A stretch of DNA of 64,000 nt from Burkholderiales bacterium (lineage in GTDB: Bacteria > Pseudomonadota > Gammaproteobacteria > Burkholderiales > Burkholderiaceae_C), in NCBI GenBank assembly GCA_947381415.1, contig CANCVB010000009.1, positions 1 to 64,000 on the forward strand, in the 5' to 3' direction. Shown here in pieces: positions 8,197 to 18,203 of this stretch. Within the stretch, counting starts at the first letter, position 1. Every line of letters starts with the position of its first letter. The notes under the pieces were generated by a model. It made no database searches, was not told the DNA's origin, and saw only the letters and a list, made by a program, of their open reading frames with translations. Position numbers and translations under genes: made by a program.

Positions 8197-10092
8197 TTAA
8201 ATACTGAGTTGTTCTTTGATCTGCTGCAAGGGCGTGGGATCGTCAATGGTGGTGAGGTCGCCCGGATCGCGTTGTTCACACACGGCTTGAATCGCGCGAC
8301 GCAACAACTTGCCGCTGCGGGTCTTGGGCAACAGACTCAGGAACAACACCCGCGCAGGGCGTGCAACGGCACCCAACTGGCTGTCGACCAATTTCATGAT
8401 CTCGCCTTCGAGCTTTAAACGAGCAGCAGGGTCAGCCAAGGCCGAGGCGTCTTTGGCGACCACAAAGGCCATGGCCACCTGACCTTTGAGCTGATCGGCC
8501 ACGCCGACCACGGCCACTTCGGCCACATTGGGGTGGCTGGAAATGCTTTCCTCAATTTCACGCGTGCCCAGACGATGCCCAGCCACATTGATCACATCGT
8601 CGGTGCGCCCCAAAATGAAGAAATAGCCATCCTCGTCTCGCACACCCCAATCGAAGGTGGAATACACCAGCTTGCCGGGAATGCTTTTCCAATAGGTGTT
8701 GACAAAGCGCTGGTCATCGCCCCAGAGGGTTTGCAAACAACCAGGGGGCAGTGGCCCTTCCACCACCACCACGCCTTTTTGGTTGGCACCCTGCAGGTCT
8801 TCGCCCGAGGTTTCGTCGACCAACTTCACGTTAAAGCCGTACATGGGCACGCCGGGGCTGCCGAATTTGCTGGCTTTTTTCTGCACACCATTGGCAATGG
8901 TGAGAATGGGCCAGCCCGTTTCGGTTTGCCAGTAGTTGTCGATGATGGGCTTTTTCAAGCCATCGGCAATCCATTGCGCCGTGGGTTCGTCCAGCGGCTC
9001 CCCTGCCAAATACAAGGCTTTGAGGCTGGATATGTCGTATTTGCTCAGCAGGGCTGGGTCTTGTTTTTTCAACACCCGAACGGCGGTGGGCGCGCTGAAC
9101 ATGTGGGTGACCTTGTACTTCTCGACCAATTGCCACCAGATGCCGCCATCGGGTCGGGTGGGCAGTCCCTCGTACATGAGGGTGGCCATGCCCGCGAGCA
9201 GCGGGCCGTAAATGATGTAGCTGTGGCCCACCACCCAACCGATGTCGCTGGTGGAGAAATACACCTGACCAGGCTGGCCTTCAAATATGTGCTGCATGCT
9301 GGCCGCCAAGGCCACGGCATAACCACCTGTGTCGCGCTGAACGCCCTTGGGCTTGCCCGTGGTGCCCGAGGTGTAGAGCGTGTAGCTGATGTGCTCACTG
9401 TCCACCCATTCGCAGGGCACTTGAGCGTTCAGGTGTTGCTGGCGCAAAGCCGCATAGTCGTGGTCGCGCCCAGTAAGCACAGAGAAAGGCTCCAATCCAC
9501 GGTTGACCATGAGCACGGCAGAAGGTTTGTGCTGGCTCAAGCGGATGGCTTCATCCAGCAGGGGCTTATAAGGCACCACCTTGCCGCCACGAGAACCTGC
9601 GTCTGCGCTGATGACCAGTTTGGGCGTGGCGTCCTCGATGCGGGAAGCCAATGCATGGGCTGCAAAACCGCCAAACACCACGGAATGGATGGCACCGATG
9701 CGCACACAGGCCAACATGGCAAAAGCAGCCTCGGCAATCATGGGCATGTAAATCAGCACGCGGTCGCCCTTGCCCACCCCCAGGCTTTTCAAAATAGCCG
9801 CCATGCGCTGCACTTCCACGCTCAACTCGGCAAAGCTGTAGGTGACTTCGGTGTTGGTTTCAGTAGACACGTAGATGAGCGCTGGTTTGTCCGCCTGAGT
9901 GGCCAGGTGGCGGTCAATCGCGTTATGGCACAAATTGGTTTTTCCACCCACAAACCAGTTGGCAAAAGGGGGCTTGGCATAGTCGCAAATGTGGGTAGGC
10001 GCTTGGTGCCAATCAATCAACTGGGCTTGCTCGCCCCAAAACCCGTCGCGGTCGTCCAATGACCGGCGGTAAAAAGCGTCGTAGTTGCTCAA
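8197..10092 (-). CDS. prpE: Propionate-CoA ligase
   Basis: This 631-residue acyl-adenylate synthetase activates propionate to propionyl-CoA. It begins SNYDAFYRRSL like other PrpE proteins and carries the adenylation motif YTSGTTGKPKGV near residue 250, plus GRTDDVINVAGHRLGTREIE near 525 and SGKLLRR near 590. The start codon is TTG at 10092: no in-frame ATG fits, AAGGGG lies 7 bases upstream, and the N-terminus matches the family. It lies 25 bases after a cysteine hydrolase gene and downstream of acuI. This places it in an acrylyl-CoA/propionyl-CoA route rather than next to the methylcitrate genes, which are absent here. Confidence 0.95.
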   Translation of the reverse strand: MSNYDAFYRRSLDDRDGFWGEQAQLIDWHQAPTHICDYAKPPFANWFVGGKTNLCHNAIDRHLATQADKPALIYVSTETNTEVTYSFAELSVEVQRMAAILKSLGVGKGDRVLIYMPMIAEAAFAMLACVRIGAIHSVVFGGFAAHALASRIEDATPKLVISADAGSRGGKVVPYKPLLDEAIRLSQHKPSAVLMVNRGLEPFSVLTGRDHDYAALRQQHLNAQVPCEWVDSEHISYTLYTSGTTGKPKGVQRDTGGYAVALAASMQHIFEGQPGQVYFSTSDIGWVVGHSYIIYGPLLAGMATLMYEGLPTRPDGGIWWQLVEKYKVTHMFSAPTAVRVLKKQDPALLSKYDISSLKALYLAGEPLDEPTAQWIADGLKKPIIDNYWQTETGWPILTIANGVQKKASKFGSPGVPMYGFNVKLVDETSGEDLQGANQKGVVVVEGPLPPGCLQTLWGDDQRFVNTYWKSIPGKLVYSTFDWGVRDEDGYFFILGRTDDVINVAGHRLGTREIEESISSHPNVAEVAVVGVADQLKGQVAMAFVVAKDASALADPAARLKLEGEIMKLVDSQLGAVARPARVLFLSLLPKTRSGKLLRRAIQAVCEQRDPGDLTTIDDPTPLQQIKEQLSI

Positions 10093-10117
10093 TGTCTGTC
10101 CCCTTGTGTGTTCTCGT

Positions 10118-10726
10118 TTACTTGATCAAAGCTTGAATCTCTTTGAACAATGGATGTTCTGCGGTTTGAAGCCATTCGAACAGCACCATTTCGGTGGTCA
10201 CCAGTTCGGCACCGGCGCCCGCCAAGCGGTCGTAAGCAGCATCTCGGTTGCGCTCAGTGCGCGAACTGCAGGCATCCGTCACCACCCACACCTCAAAGTC
10301 ATCTTCCAACAAGTCCAAAGCGGTTTGCAGCATGCACACATGGGCTTCCACGCCGGCCAGCACCACGCTGTTGCGCTCAGGCGCAGCAGGTGCGGGCTTT
10401 TGCAGGTGCTTGGGCAGACTGCGCGCATTGCCTTGGGCTGGTTTGGTGGTCACTTCAGGGCGCAAGCAAGCCGTCAAACCTTCTTCACAGGCGCTGAACT
10501 GCATTTTGGCCAGCGTTTGCGTACACAAAGCTTTCATGGCCGCTGGCAAGTCACCCAATTTCGAGGGATTTTGCGCGGTGCCCCACACTGGCAACCCCAA
10601 TAAGTGGGCAGCTTGGGCCAATCGCATGGCGTTATCCATGCAGGCTTTGCCATCAAACACGGCAGGCATCAACCTCTCTTGGTAATCGATCAGCACCAGT
10701 TGACTGACATCTGGATCTATCAACAT
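10118..10726 (-). CDS. Isochorismatase-family cysteine hydrolase
   Basis: The 202-residue alpha/beta hydrolase of the YcaC/isochorismatase superfamily has the expected aspartate in VLIDYQERL (near residue 14) and the nucleophilic cysteine in SVVLAGVEAHVCMLQTALDL (near 131). A lysine between them (CTQTLAKMQFSA, near 94) would complete the triad. It lies 3 bases after acuI and 25 bases before prpE, so it is probably co-transcribed with them. Its substrate is not evident; an amide or nitrile-type hydrolysis feeding the same C3 route is possible but unproven. Confidence 0.85.
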   Translation of the reverse strand: MLIDPDVSQLVLIDYQERLMPAVFDGKACMDNAMRLAQAAHLLGLPVWGTAQNPSKLGDLPAAMKALCTQTLAKMQFSACEEGLTACLRPEVTTKPAQGNARSLPKHLQKPAPAAPERNSVVLAGVEAHVCMLQTALDLLEDDFEVWVVTDACSSRTERNRDAAYDRLAGAGAELVTTEMVLFEWLQTAEHPLFKEIQALIK

Positions 10727-10729
10727 GGT

Positions 10730-11704
10730 TTAAATCCTCACCACCACGCGACCACGCACCTGACCCGCCATCAAGGCATGGGCTTTCTCGGCGGCATGGT
10801 CCAAATCCACCTCTTCGATCATGCTTTCCAGTTTGGCGATGTCCAGGTCTTGGGCCAACCGGTCCCAGGCTTGTTGGCGCAAGGCCAGCGGCGCCATCAC
10901 GGAATCGACACCGATCAGGCGCACGCCGCGCAAAATGAAGGGCATGACCGTGGTGGACAAGTCCATGCCTTGGGCCAAACCGCAAGCCGCCACAGCGCCG
11001 CCATAACGGGTTTGCGCCAAGGCGTTGGCCAAGGTGTGCGAACCCACCGCATCAACCACACCCGCCCAGCGTTCTTTCTGGAAGGGTTTGCCAGCGGCAG
11101 ACAGCTCGGCGCGGTCGATCAAACTGTGGGCACCCAAGCTTTTCAAATAGGCTTCTTCAGTGGTTTTGCCCGTGGCAGCGACCACCTGGTAGCCCAACTT
11201 GGCCAGCAAGGCAATGGCCACACTGCCCACGCCGCCTGTGGCCCCCGTCACCAACACCTCGCCAGAGCCGGGCTTGACGCCTTGCTGCTCCAAGGCCATG
11301 ACGCACAACATGGCGGTGTAACCTGCGGTGCCAATGGCCATGGCTTGACGCGGCGTGAAGGCCTTGGGCAATTTCACCAGCCAGTCGCCCTTGAGGCGGG
11401 CTTGTTCGGCCAAACAACCCCAATGGGTTTCACCCACGCCCCAGCCATTGTGCACAAAGCTGTCGCCTGCCTTCCAATGCGGGTGGCTGGAGGAGATGAC
11501 CGTACCCGCCCCGTCAATGCCGGCCACCATGGGCCAAACCCGAACGACTGGGCTTTTGTTCGTGATGGCCAAGCCGTCTTTGTAGTTCAAGGTGGAATAA
11601 GCCACACGCACATGCACATCGGCGTCGGGCAGGCGCGCTTCATCCAGAGTTTGGACAGAGGCTTGAAATTGCGGTTCTTTTTCGAGTAACAGTGCGCGAA
11701 ACAT
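10730..11704 (-). CDS. acuI: Acrylyl-CoA reductase (NADPH), AcuI/YhdH family
   Basis: This 324-residue zinc-free medium-chain dehydrogenase/reductase resembles AcuI/YhdH. The N-terminus has STLNYKDGLAI near residue 36, then PMVAGIDGAGTV, and the NADPH-binding VLVTGATGGVGSVA near 149-162. AcuI reduces acrylyl-CoA to propionyl-CoA and detoxifies acrylate, for example during dimethylsulfoniopropionate breakdown. Finding prpE two genes downstream, on the same strand with short gaps, supports this reading over a generic quinone oxidoreductase. No DMSP lyase gene is visible in the window. AAGGA lies upstream of the ATG. Confidence 0.88.
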   Translation of the reverse strand: MFRALLLEKEPQFQASVQTLDEARLPDADVHVRVAYSTLNYKDGLAITNKSPVVRVWPMVAGIDGAGTVISSSHPHWKAGDSFVHNGWGVGETHWGCLAEQARLKGDWLVKLPKAFTPRQAMAIGTAGYTAMLCVMALEQQGVKPGSGEVLVTGATGGVGSVAIALLAKLGYQVVAATGKTTEEAYLKSLGAHSLIDRAELSAAGKPFQKERWAGVVDAVGSHTLANALAQTRYGGAVAACGLAQGMDLSTTVMPFILRGVRLIGVDSVMAPLALRQQAWDRLAQDLDIAKLESMIEEVDLDHAAEKAHALMAGQVRGRVVVRI

Positions 11705-11789
11705 GTCGATCCTTGTCGTTGAGGGGAAGGAAAAAGCTCCGATTGTGCGTCAGGTGACCCCTTGACTGACAAGGGTATGATCGCCCACC

Positions 11790-12368
11790 ATGTCAAAACA
11801 CCTGCTAACACTGTCGTTGCTGTGCGCTTTGGGGGCCCATGCCGCCCCCAACAGTGCGGCGCATGACGATCTTGACCTGTTGCTGATTCAGCGCGGGGTG
11901 GTCAAGGCAGTGGCTGACGTGGGGCAAACCGTAGGCAACGTGGGACAAACCGTCACCTCTCAGGCCTCGGACCTGGTGGTCAACGCCATGGGCTATCTGG
12001 GTGTGCCTTACCGCCGGGGTGGCACAGGTATCCAAGGCTTTGACTGCAGTGGTTTTGTGCGAGCCATGTATGAAAACACCTTGGGCTTGGTGTTGCCCCA
12101 CAACGCCAAGGCGCAAGCGGCAGCAACTGAAAAAATTGATAAAACTGAACTCCAACCTGGTGATTTAGTCTTTTTCAATACCTTGCGTCGCGCGTTCAGC
12201 CACGTAGGTATTTATATTGGTGAAGGCAAGTTCATTCACTCGCCCCGTGCAGGCGGTGAAGTTCGCATCGAGGACATGCGCGACAGCTACTGGGTCAAAC
12301 GCTTCAACGGCGCACGCCGGGTCAATCCAGAGTCCACCCAAGCGGTTTCTGACGCCTCTTTGCGCTAA
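11790..12368 (+). CDS. Secreted NlpC/P60 (C40) peptidoglycan endopeptidase
   Basis: The 192-residue protein has a signal peptide (cleavage likely after AHA, residue 18). It then has a short repeat ([12 protein letters not shown], residues 44-55) and an NlpC/P60 domain with the catalytic cysteine in [10 protein letters not shown] (Cys86) and the histidine in [17 protein letters not shown]. The family cuts cell-wall peptides, usually gamma-D-Glu-diaminopimelate bonds. No Shine-Dalgarno precedes the ATG, and a possible -10 (TATGAT, 11776-11781) lies only about 9 bases upstream, so the mRNA could be nearly leaderless. The gene is divergent from acuI. Confidence 0.9.
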   Translation: MSKHLLTLSLLCALGAHAAPNSAAHDDLDLLLIQRGVVKAVADVGQTVGNVGQTVTSQASDLVVNAMGYLGVPYRRGGTGIQGFDCSGFVRAMYENTLGLVLPHNAKAQAAATEKIDKTELQPGDLVFFNTLRRAFSHVGIYIGEGKFIHSPRAGGEVRIEDMRDSYWVKRFNGARRVNPESTQAVSDASLR

Positions 12369-12412
12369 GCTTCGGCGCAAGCTTTCTCTCCAGTTTTTTT
12401 CAGAGACAAACC

Positions 12413-13948
12413 ATGTCTGATCCTCTCCTGATTGCTCGCAACGCAAAAACCGAGTGTTTTTTATTGCCCCAACTGGCCAACCGCCACGGTTTGATCACCG
12501 GCGCCACCGGTTCAGGCAAAACCGTCACCTTGCAAACCATGGCGCAAAACCTCTCGCGCACAGGTGTGCCGGTGTTCATGGCCGACGTCAAAGGCGACCT
12601 CACGGGTCTGAGCCAAACGGGCAAACTGTCTGACAAAATGGCCGCTGTCTTGAAAGAGCGCGGCTTGGACATACCCGCTTTTGCGCCCTGCCCCGCGACC
12701 CTGTGGGACGTGTTTGGTGAACAAGGCCACCCTGTGCGCGCCACCGTCAGCGACATGGGGCCGCTGCTCTTGGGTCGCATGCTCAACCTGAACGACACCC
12801 AAGAGGGTGTGCTCAACCTGGTTTTCAAAATCGCCGACGACCGCGGCATGCTGTTGCTCGACCTGAAAGACCTGCGCGCCATGCTGCAGCATGTGGGCGA
12901 CAACGCCAAAGACTTCACCACCGAATACGGCAACATCAGCCCAGCCAGCATCGGGGCCATCCAACGGGGTTTGCTGCAAATCGAGCAACAAGGTGGCGAC
13001 AAGTTCTTCGGCGAGCCCATGCTCGACATCCACGATTTCATGCAAACCGATGGCAACGGCCATGGCATGGTCAATATCTTGGCGGCCGACAAGCTGATGA
13101 ACTCGCCGCGCTTGTACGCCACGTTTTTGCTGTGGATGCTCTCGGAGTTGTTTGAGCAACTGCCCGAAATCGGCGACCCCGACAAACCCAAATTGGTGTT
13201 CTTTTTCGACGAAGCGCATTTGCTGTTCAACGAAGCGCCAAAGGCTTTGATCGAGCGCATTGAGTTGGTGGTGCGTTTGGTTCGCTCCAAAGGCGTGGGT
13301 GTGTATTTCGTCACCCAAAACCCGCTGGACATCCCCGACAGTGTGTTGGCCCAATTGGGCAACCGTGTGCAACATGTGTTGCGCGCTTTCACCCCGCGCG
13401 ACCAAAAAGCCGTGGCCGCGACCGCCCAAACCATGCGGCCGAAAAAAGGTTTGGACATTGAAGCCGCCATCACCGATTTGGCCGTGGGCGAAGCTCTGGT
13501 AAGTCTGCTTGACGCCAAAGGCCGTCCCAGCGAAACTGAACGCGTGTTTGTCTTGCCACCAGCCAGCCAACTCGGGCCGATAACCGCTGACCAGCGTCAA
13601 AACCTGTTGCAAAACTCGCTGGTGGCCGGCGTGTATGAAAAAACCGTCGACCGCGATTCGGCCTACGAGATGATCAAGGGGCGCATACCGGCTGCGGCTG
13701 GCAACGCGGCCCAAGCAACGCAGGCTGCAGCCCCGGTCAAAGGGGGGGTGGCGGACGCAGGCGGTGGTTTGTTGGCAGGGGTTTCTGACATGCTGTTTGG
13801 CAGTACCGGCCCCAGAGGCGGCAAACATGATGGTGTCGCGCAATTGGTGGTCAAAAGTGCGGTGCGCACTGTTGGCTCGGCGATTGGCCGTGAAATTGTG
13901 CGTGGTGTGTTGGGCGGTTTATTAGGCGGCGGCGGACGCAGGAGATAA
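12413..13948 (+). CDS. HerA-like DUF853 family ATPase
   Basis: The 511-residue P-loop ATPase has Walker A GATGSGKT at residues 30-37, Walker [14 protein letters not shown] near 260, and the family block [34 protein letters not shown] (given here only by its key words TQNP, GNRVQH, RAFTP) near 300-330. It belongs to the HerA/FtsK-like DUF853 group that includes E. coli YjgR, whose cell function is not established. The C-terminus is Ala/Gly-rich and ends in a basic GGGGRRR. The gene runs 2 bases into the aminotransferase gene downstream. A nearby NurA partner is not seen. Confidence 0.9.
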   Translation: MSDPLLIARNAKTECFLLPQLANRHGLITGATGSGKTVTLQTMAQNLSRTGVPVFMADVKGDLTGLSQTGKLSDKMAAVLKERGLDIPAFAPCPATLWDVFGEQGHPVRATVSDMGPLLLGRMLNLNDTQEGVLNLVFKIADDRGMLLLDLKDLRAMLQHVGDNAKDFTTEYGNISPASIGAIQRGLLQIEQQGGDKFFGEPMLDIHDFMQTDGNGHGMVNILAADKLMNSPRLYATFLLWMLSELFEQLPEIGDPDKPKLVFFFDEAHLLFNEAPKALIERIELVVRLVRSKGVGVYFVTQNPLDIPDSVLAQLGNRVQHVLRAFTPRDQKAVAATAQTMRPKKGLDIEAAITDLAVGEALVSLLDAKGRPSETERVFVLPPASQLGPITADQRQNLLQNSLVAGVYEKTVDRDSAYEMIKGRIPAAAGNAAQATQAAAPVKGGVADAGGGLLAGVSDMLFGSTGPRGGKHDGVAQLVVKSAVRTVGSAIGREIVRGVLGGLLGGGGRRR

Positions 13949-13950
13949 GC

Positions 13951-15303
13951 ATGAAATTAAACGATGTTCCTCACCAGTCGGGCACTGGTGGCTATGACCA
14001 AGCTTTCTTGGAAGCACATTGGATGCCTTACACAGGCAACCGCAACTTCAAAGCCAAACCGCGCTTGATCGCCAGCGCCAAAGGGGCTTACTACACCGAT
14101 GTGGATGGCCGACAAATTCTGGACGGTTTATCTGGCCTGTGGTGTTGTGGTCTCGGTCATGCACGCCCCGAATTGGCGGCTGCGGCTGCCCATCAAATGG
14201 CCACGCTGGACTACTCGCCCGCGTTTCAGCATGGGCACCCGCTGTCGTTTGAAATGGCCAACCGGCTGAAATCTCTCACACCCGAAGGCCTGGATTACGT
14301 GTTTTTCACCACGTCTGGTTCAGAGGCTGCAGACACCTCTTTGAAAATGGCCCGCGCGTACTGGCGTGCCAAAGGCATGGGCAGCAAGACCCGCTTTATC
14401 GGCCGTGAAAAAGCCTATCACGGGGTCAACTTTGGCGGTATCTCTGTGGGTGGCATTGTGGGTAACCGCAAAACCTTTGGGCAAGGTGTGGAGGCGGATC
14501 ACCTGCCACACACCCTGTTACCTGAAAACGCGTTTTCCAAAGGCATGCCTGCCCATGGCGCGCATTTGGCTGACGATTTGTTGCGCCTGATCGCTTTGCA
14601 TGACGCCTCGAACATCGCTGCGGTCATTGTGGAACCGTTCTCGGGGTCCTCTGGCGTGATCATTCCACCAGTGGGCTATTTGCAGCGTCTTCGCGAAATC
14701 TGTACCGCCCACAACATCTTGTTGATTTTTGACGAGGTGATCACCGGTTTTGGACGCTGTGGCAGCTTTACGGGCGCGCAAGCGTTTGGCGTGACTCCTG
14801 ACATCATGAATGTGGCCAAACAAATCACCAATGGCACACAACCCATGGGTGCGGTGCTGGCCAGCGCCGAGATTTACAACACCTATATGGCGCATGGTGG
14901 CCCCGAGTACATGCTGGAATTTGCCCATGGCTATACCTACTCGGCCCATCCCGTGGCCTGTGCCGTTGGCTTGGCCACCTTGGATCTGCTGGTGAAAGAA
15001 GACATGCCCAGTCGCGTGAACGCCATGGCACCGTACTTTGAAGCCGCTGTGCACAGTTTGAAAGGCGTGCGCCACATCACCGACATACGCAACTACGGGC
15101 TGGCAGCGGGTTTCTCCATTGACCCCGTGCCAGGTGAGCCTGCCAAACGCCCCTATGAAGTCGCAATGAAATGCTGGGAAAAGGGCTTTTATGTGCGCTA
15201 TGGCGGCGACACGATACAAATCGCGCCCCCCTTCATCATTGAAAAACCTCAGATCGACAGTCTGGTGCAAGCCCTGGGCGAGGCTTTCCAAGCGACAGAC
15301 TGA
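13951..15303 (+). CDS. Omega-amino acid-pyruvate aminotransferase (class III)
   Basis: This 450-residue PLP enzyme belongs to the class III (beta-alanine/omega-amino acid: pyruvate) transaminases. Visible features are the substrate-site LDGLSGLWCCGLGH near residue 60, the phosphate-binding TTSGSEAADTSLK near 115-127, FDEVITGFGRCG near 260 and the PLP lysine in NVAKQITNGTQPMG near 290. GGAG precedes the ATG. It starts 2 bases after the HerA-like gene and is followed 1 base later by the BLUF gene, so the three are probably co-transcribed. The natural amine donor cannot be read from sequence. Confidence 0.93.
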   Translation: MKLNDVPHQSGTGGYDQAFLEAHWMPYTGNRNFKAKPRLIASAKGAYYTDVDGRQILDGLSGLWCCGLGHARPELAAAAAHQMATLDYSPAFQHGHPLSFEMANRLKSLTPEGLDYVFFTTSGSEAADTSLKMARAYWRAKGMGSKTRFIGREKAYHGVNFGGISVGGIVGNRKTFGQGVEADHLPHTLLPENAFSKGMPAHGAHLADDLLRLIALHDASNIAAVIVEPFSGSSGVIIPPVGYLQRLREICTAHNILLIFDEVITGFGRCGSFTGAQAFGVTPDIMNVAKQITNGTQPMGAVLASAEIYNTYMAHGGPEYMLEFAHGYTYSAHPVACAVGLATLDLLVKEDMPSRVNAMAPYFEAAVHSLKGVRHITDIRNYGLAAGFSIDPVPGEPAKRPYEVAMKCWEKGFYVRYGGDTIQIAPPFIIEKPQIDSLVQALGEAFQATD

Positions 15304-15304
15304 T

Positions 15305-15733
15305 ATGACACAACTTTTGACCCGCTTGGTTTACATCAGCCGCGCCGTGGGCCCCCAAACCACCACGGTCACCACCCAAATTTTAGAAACTGCACGTGCT
15401 TTCAACAGCGCCCACCGTATCACCGGCGTGCTGTGTCAAGGCAAGGGCTTGTATGTTCAAGTGTTGGAAGGCGAGCGCAGTGTGGTCAACAGCTTGTATC
15501 GGCGCATCGTTGCTGATACCCGCCATGCGGACACGGAGCTCGTCTCTTTTACAGACATTCCCGCCAGACAATTCCAATCTTGGTCTATGGCACTGGTGAG
15601 TTTGAACATCGATGACCCCATGGTGAGCATGAATCACCCTGAGTTCGACCCTTACTCCGCCACCAGCCCTGCCATTCTCAGTTTGATCAACGACCTGCTG
15701 GCGTCCGGAACAGCCATACAAGACCCCGCTTAA
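15305..15733 (+). CDS. Stand-alone BLUF blue-light sensor protein
   Basis: The 142-residue product is almost entirely a BLUF domain, a flavin-binding blue-light receptor. The key residues are present: Tyr10 in LVYISRA, Asn34 in FNSAHRITG, Gln52 in YVQVLEGE, and a Trp in FQSWSMAL. There is no attached output domain, so the signal must pass by protein-protein contact, as in short BLUF proteins such as PixD or YcgF-like forms. The start is the ATG at 15305, one base after the aminotransferase stop. It is convergent with the GST gene. Confidence 0.92.
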   Translation: MTQLLTRLVYISRAVGPQTTTVTTQILETARAFNSAHRITGVLCQGKGLYVQVLEGERSVVNSLYRRIVADTRHADTELVSFTDIPARQFQSWSMALVSLNIDDPMVSMNHPEFDPYSATSPAILSLINDLLASGTAIQDPA

Positions 15734-15746
15734 GGGCGGGAACTGT

Positions 15747-16427
15747 TCAGCTTTGAATTGTTTTGACCATGGCGGTTTCAAACAACGCATGCTTGAGCCA
15801 CCCCGCCAGCCAAGCCTGCACCTTGGGCAAAGGCAAGGCTTCAAACCATGCAGGGTCCACCGCCGCGAACTGCCTTACAAAGGGAAAAATCCCAATGTCG
15901 GCTGCACACGGCATGGCTCCACCGAGTTGTGGCTGGGCTTGCAGTTGCAGCTCCAATGCTTGCAACAGCACTTGCACGGCTTGTTTGGCGTGGTGTTCTG
16001 CACCCATGGCGTCGCTGTACCGCTGGGGGTATTTGTAACGGTCTAAATGGTGCTTGAAGTCAGCATCACAGCTTGACCACAGCGTGAGGTTCTCGGGCGT
16101 TTGTGCCCTCGCCCACCAGCCTTGCGCGTCAGCGGTTTGCATAAACGCCCATTGCATGATGTCCATGCTTTGCGCCAACACTTCACCACTTGGCAGCACC
16201 AGAACAGGCACGGTGCCTTTGGGGGACAAGGCCAACATGTCGGCAGGTTTGTCTCTGAGCGAGACTTCGCGCGCCTCGTAAACCACACCCGCCTGCAGCA
16301 AAGCCATGCGTGCCCGCATGGCGTAGGGGCAGCGGCGGTAGGTGTAGAGAAGCGGGCTTGTCTTCAAAGCTTCGTCCCTTGGAGGCAGATTACTTTCGCG
16401 CTGGCGGTAAATCCGTGCAACTGCCAT
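15747..16427 (-). CDS. Glutathione S-transferase family protein
   Basis: The thioredoxin-fold N-terminal domain starts at [18 protein letters not shown] (residues 27-44), with CPYA as the likely thiol site, followed by [21 protein letters not shown] for glutathione binding and a helical C-terminal domain. With the ATG at 16427 the protein has 226 residues and overlaps the end of the lipoyl-E3 gene by 38 bases. That gives an unusual 25-residue leader before the domain. A TTG (complement of 16367-16369) preceded by AAGGG would give a family-like N-terminus and is a serious alternative. It is the last gene after aceE-aceF-lpd and may share their transcript. Confidence 0.85.
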   Translation of the reverse strand: MAVARIYRQRESNLPPRDEALKTSPLLYTYRRCPYAMRARMALLQAGVVYEAREVSLRDKPADMLALSPKGTVPVLVLPSGEVLAQSMDIMQWAFMQTADAQGWWARAQTPENLTLWSSCDADFKHHLDRYKYPQRYSDAMGAEHHAKQAVQVLLQALELQLQAQPQLGGAMPCAADIGIFPFVRQFAAVDPAWFEALPLPKVQAWLAGWLKHALFETAMVKTIQS

Positions 16428-18189
16428 GCGCCACCTCCGCCGCCATGCCAATGCTTTCGCCCAGCGTGGGGTGGGGGTGTATGGTTTTGCCGATGTCCAC
16501 AGCGTCTGCGCCCATCTCAATCGCGAGTGCGATCTCGCCAATCATGTCGCCTGCATGGGTACCCACAATGCCGCCGCCCAAAATGCGGCCGTGACCGTGG
16601 GCTTCTTCGGAATCGTCAAACAAGAGTTTGGTGAAACCCTCATCTCGGCCATTGGCAATGGCCCTGCCTGACGCAGCCCATGGGAACAAGCCCTTTTTCA
16701 CCTTGATGCCTTGCGCTTTGGCTTGGTCTTCGGTCAAGCCCACCCAGGCCACTTCGGGGTCGGTGTAGGCCACAGAGGGAATGACACGGGCGTCAAACAC
16801 GGCACAGGCCAGTTCATGCTTGTCTTGCAATTCACCCGCAATGACTTCCGCCGCCACGTGGCCTTCATGCACCGCTTTATGCGCCAACATGGGCTGACCC
16901 ACCACATCGCCAATGGCGAAGATGTGCGGCACATTGGTGCGCATTTGTCGGTCCACGTTGATGAAGCCACGGTCGGTCACGTCCACGCCTGCTTTGTCTG
17001 CGGCAATTTTTCGGCCGTTGGGCGTGCGGCCCACGGCTTGCAGCACCAGGTCGTACACCTGCGGCGCAGGAGCGCCCTCGCCTTCAAACGTCACTTCAAT
17101 GCCTTTGGCCATGGCGCGTGCTGACACGGTTTTGGTTTTCAGCATGATGTTGTCAAAGCGTGGCGCATTCATTTTTTGCCAGACTTTCACCAAGTCGCGG
17201 TCTGCGCCTTGCATGAGGCCGTCCATCATTTCCACCACATCCAAGCGTGCGCCCAAGGTGCTGTAGACCGTGCCCATCTCTAGGCCAATGATGCCGCCAC
17301 CCAAGACCAACATGCGCTTGGGCACCTTGGCCAGTTGCAATGCACCTGTGCTGTCCACCACTCTCGGGTCATCGGGCATGAAGGGCAAATGAACTGCTTG
17401 GCTGCCTGCGGCAATGATGCAGGTTTTGAAACTTACCACCTGGGTGCTGCCGGTTTTGTCTTGCGCTTTGCCCGTGGTTTCTTCCACCGACACATGGTGG
17501 CTGTCCACAAATGCGCCGTAGCCGCGCAAGACCGTGACCTTGCGCATCTTGGCCATGGCCGCCAAGCCGCCTGTGAGTTTGGCAATCACTTTTTCTTTGT
17601 GACCGCGCAGGGTGTCGATGTTGAGTTTGGGTTTGCCGTAGTCCACACCGATGTCTGCCAAGTGGCTCACCTCGTCCATGACGGCGGCCACATGCAGCAA
17701 GGCTTTGGAGGGAATGCAACCCACGTTCAAACACACGCCACCCAGTTGTGCATAGCGCTCGACGATGGCGACTTTGAGCCCCAAGTCTGCGGCCCTGAAT
17801 GCAGCGCTGTAACCGCCTGGTCCACCGCCCAAGACCAGCAAGTCGTAATCGCGGTCTTGGCTTGTCGCCATGGTCGATGGGGTTTCGCTGGCCACGACGG
17901 CCGGTGTCATGGGGGGAGCGGATGGGGTGACGGGTACACTGGCAACTTGACTGCTTGCTTCAATGCTGAGGATGACAGAGCCTTGTTTGACCTTGTCACC
18001 CAATTTCACTTTCATGGCCGTGACCACGCCCGCATGAGAGGACGGAATTTCCATGGAGGCTTTGTCGCTCTCCACGGTGATCAGGCTTTGATCCACCGCC
18101 ACGGTGTCACCGACCTTGACCAGCAACTCAATGACGGCCACTTCGTCGAAGTCACCAATGTCAGGAACTTGTATGTCTATGTTTGCCAT
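16390..18189 (-). CDS. lpdA: Dihydrolipoyl dehydrogenase with N-terminal lipoyl domain (E3 of pyruvate dehydrogenase)
   Basis: The protein has 599 residues. Residues 1-80 are a lipoyl domain with the target lysine in ESDKASMEI; an Ala/Pro linker follows to about 112. The E3 flavoprotein has [17 protein letters not shown] near 121, the redox pair in [16 protein letters not shown] near 151-166, and the C-terminal HPHPTLGES near 575. Fused lipoyl-E3 proteins are known in betaproteobacteria and Neisseria. The gene is 15 bases after aceF, so it serves pyruvate dehydrogenase. Its lipoyl domain is nearly a copy of the one in aceF. Confidence 0.96.
   Translation of the reverse strand: MANIDIQVPDIGDFDEVAVIELLVKVGDTVAVDQSLITVESDKASMEIPSSHAGVVTAMKVKLGDKVKQGSVILSIEASSQVASVPVTPSAPPMTPAVVASETPSTMATSQDRDYDLLVLGGGPGGYSAAFRAADLGLKVAIVERYAQLGGVCLNVGCIPSKALLHVAAVMDEVSHLADIGVDYGKPKLNIDTLRGHKEKVIAKLTGGLAAMAKMRKVTVLRGYGAFVDSHHVSVEETTGKAQDKTGSTQVVSFKTCIIAAGSQAVHLPFMPDDPRVVDSTGALQLAKVPKRMLVLGGGIIGLEMGTVYSTLGARLDVVEMMDGLMQGADRDLVKVWQKMNAPRFDNIMLKTKTVSARAMAKGIEVTFEGEGAPAPQVYDLVLQAVGRTPNGRKIAADKAGVDVTDRGFINVDRQMRTNVPHIFAIGDVVGQPMLAHKAVHEGHVAAEVIAGELQDKHELACAVFDARVIPSVAYTDPEVAWVGLTEDQAKAQGIKVKKGLFPWAASGRAIANGRDEGFTKLLFDDSEEAHGHGRILGGGIVGTHAGDMIGEIALAIEMGADAVDIGKTIHPHPTLGESIGMAAEVAHGSCTDLPPARK
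17945..18189 (-). repeat. Lipoyl-domain coding repeat, copy in lpdA
   Basis: The first 80 codons of lpdA closely resemble the first 80 codons of aceF (19295-19538) at both protein and DNA level. For example, both encode [37 protein letters not shown] and [13 protein letters not shown]. This points to duplication of one lipoyl module, possibly kept similar by gene conversion. Confidence 0.8.
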
Positions 18190-18203
18190 GTTGGTCTTTC
18201 GCT

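Noticed and set aside
8533..10062. 509-codon plus-strand frame
   Set aside because: It is antisense to prpE with no recognisable domain; a shadow frame.
12512..13843. 443-codon minus-strand frame
   Set aside because: It is antisense to the HerA-like ATPase gene and has no motif.
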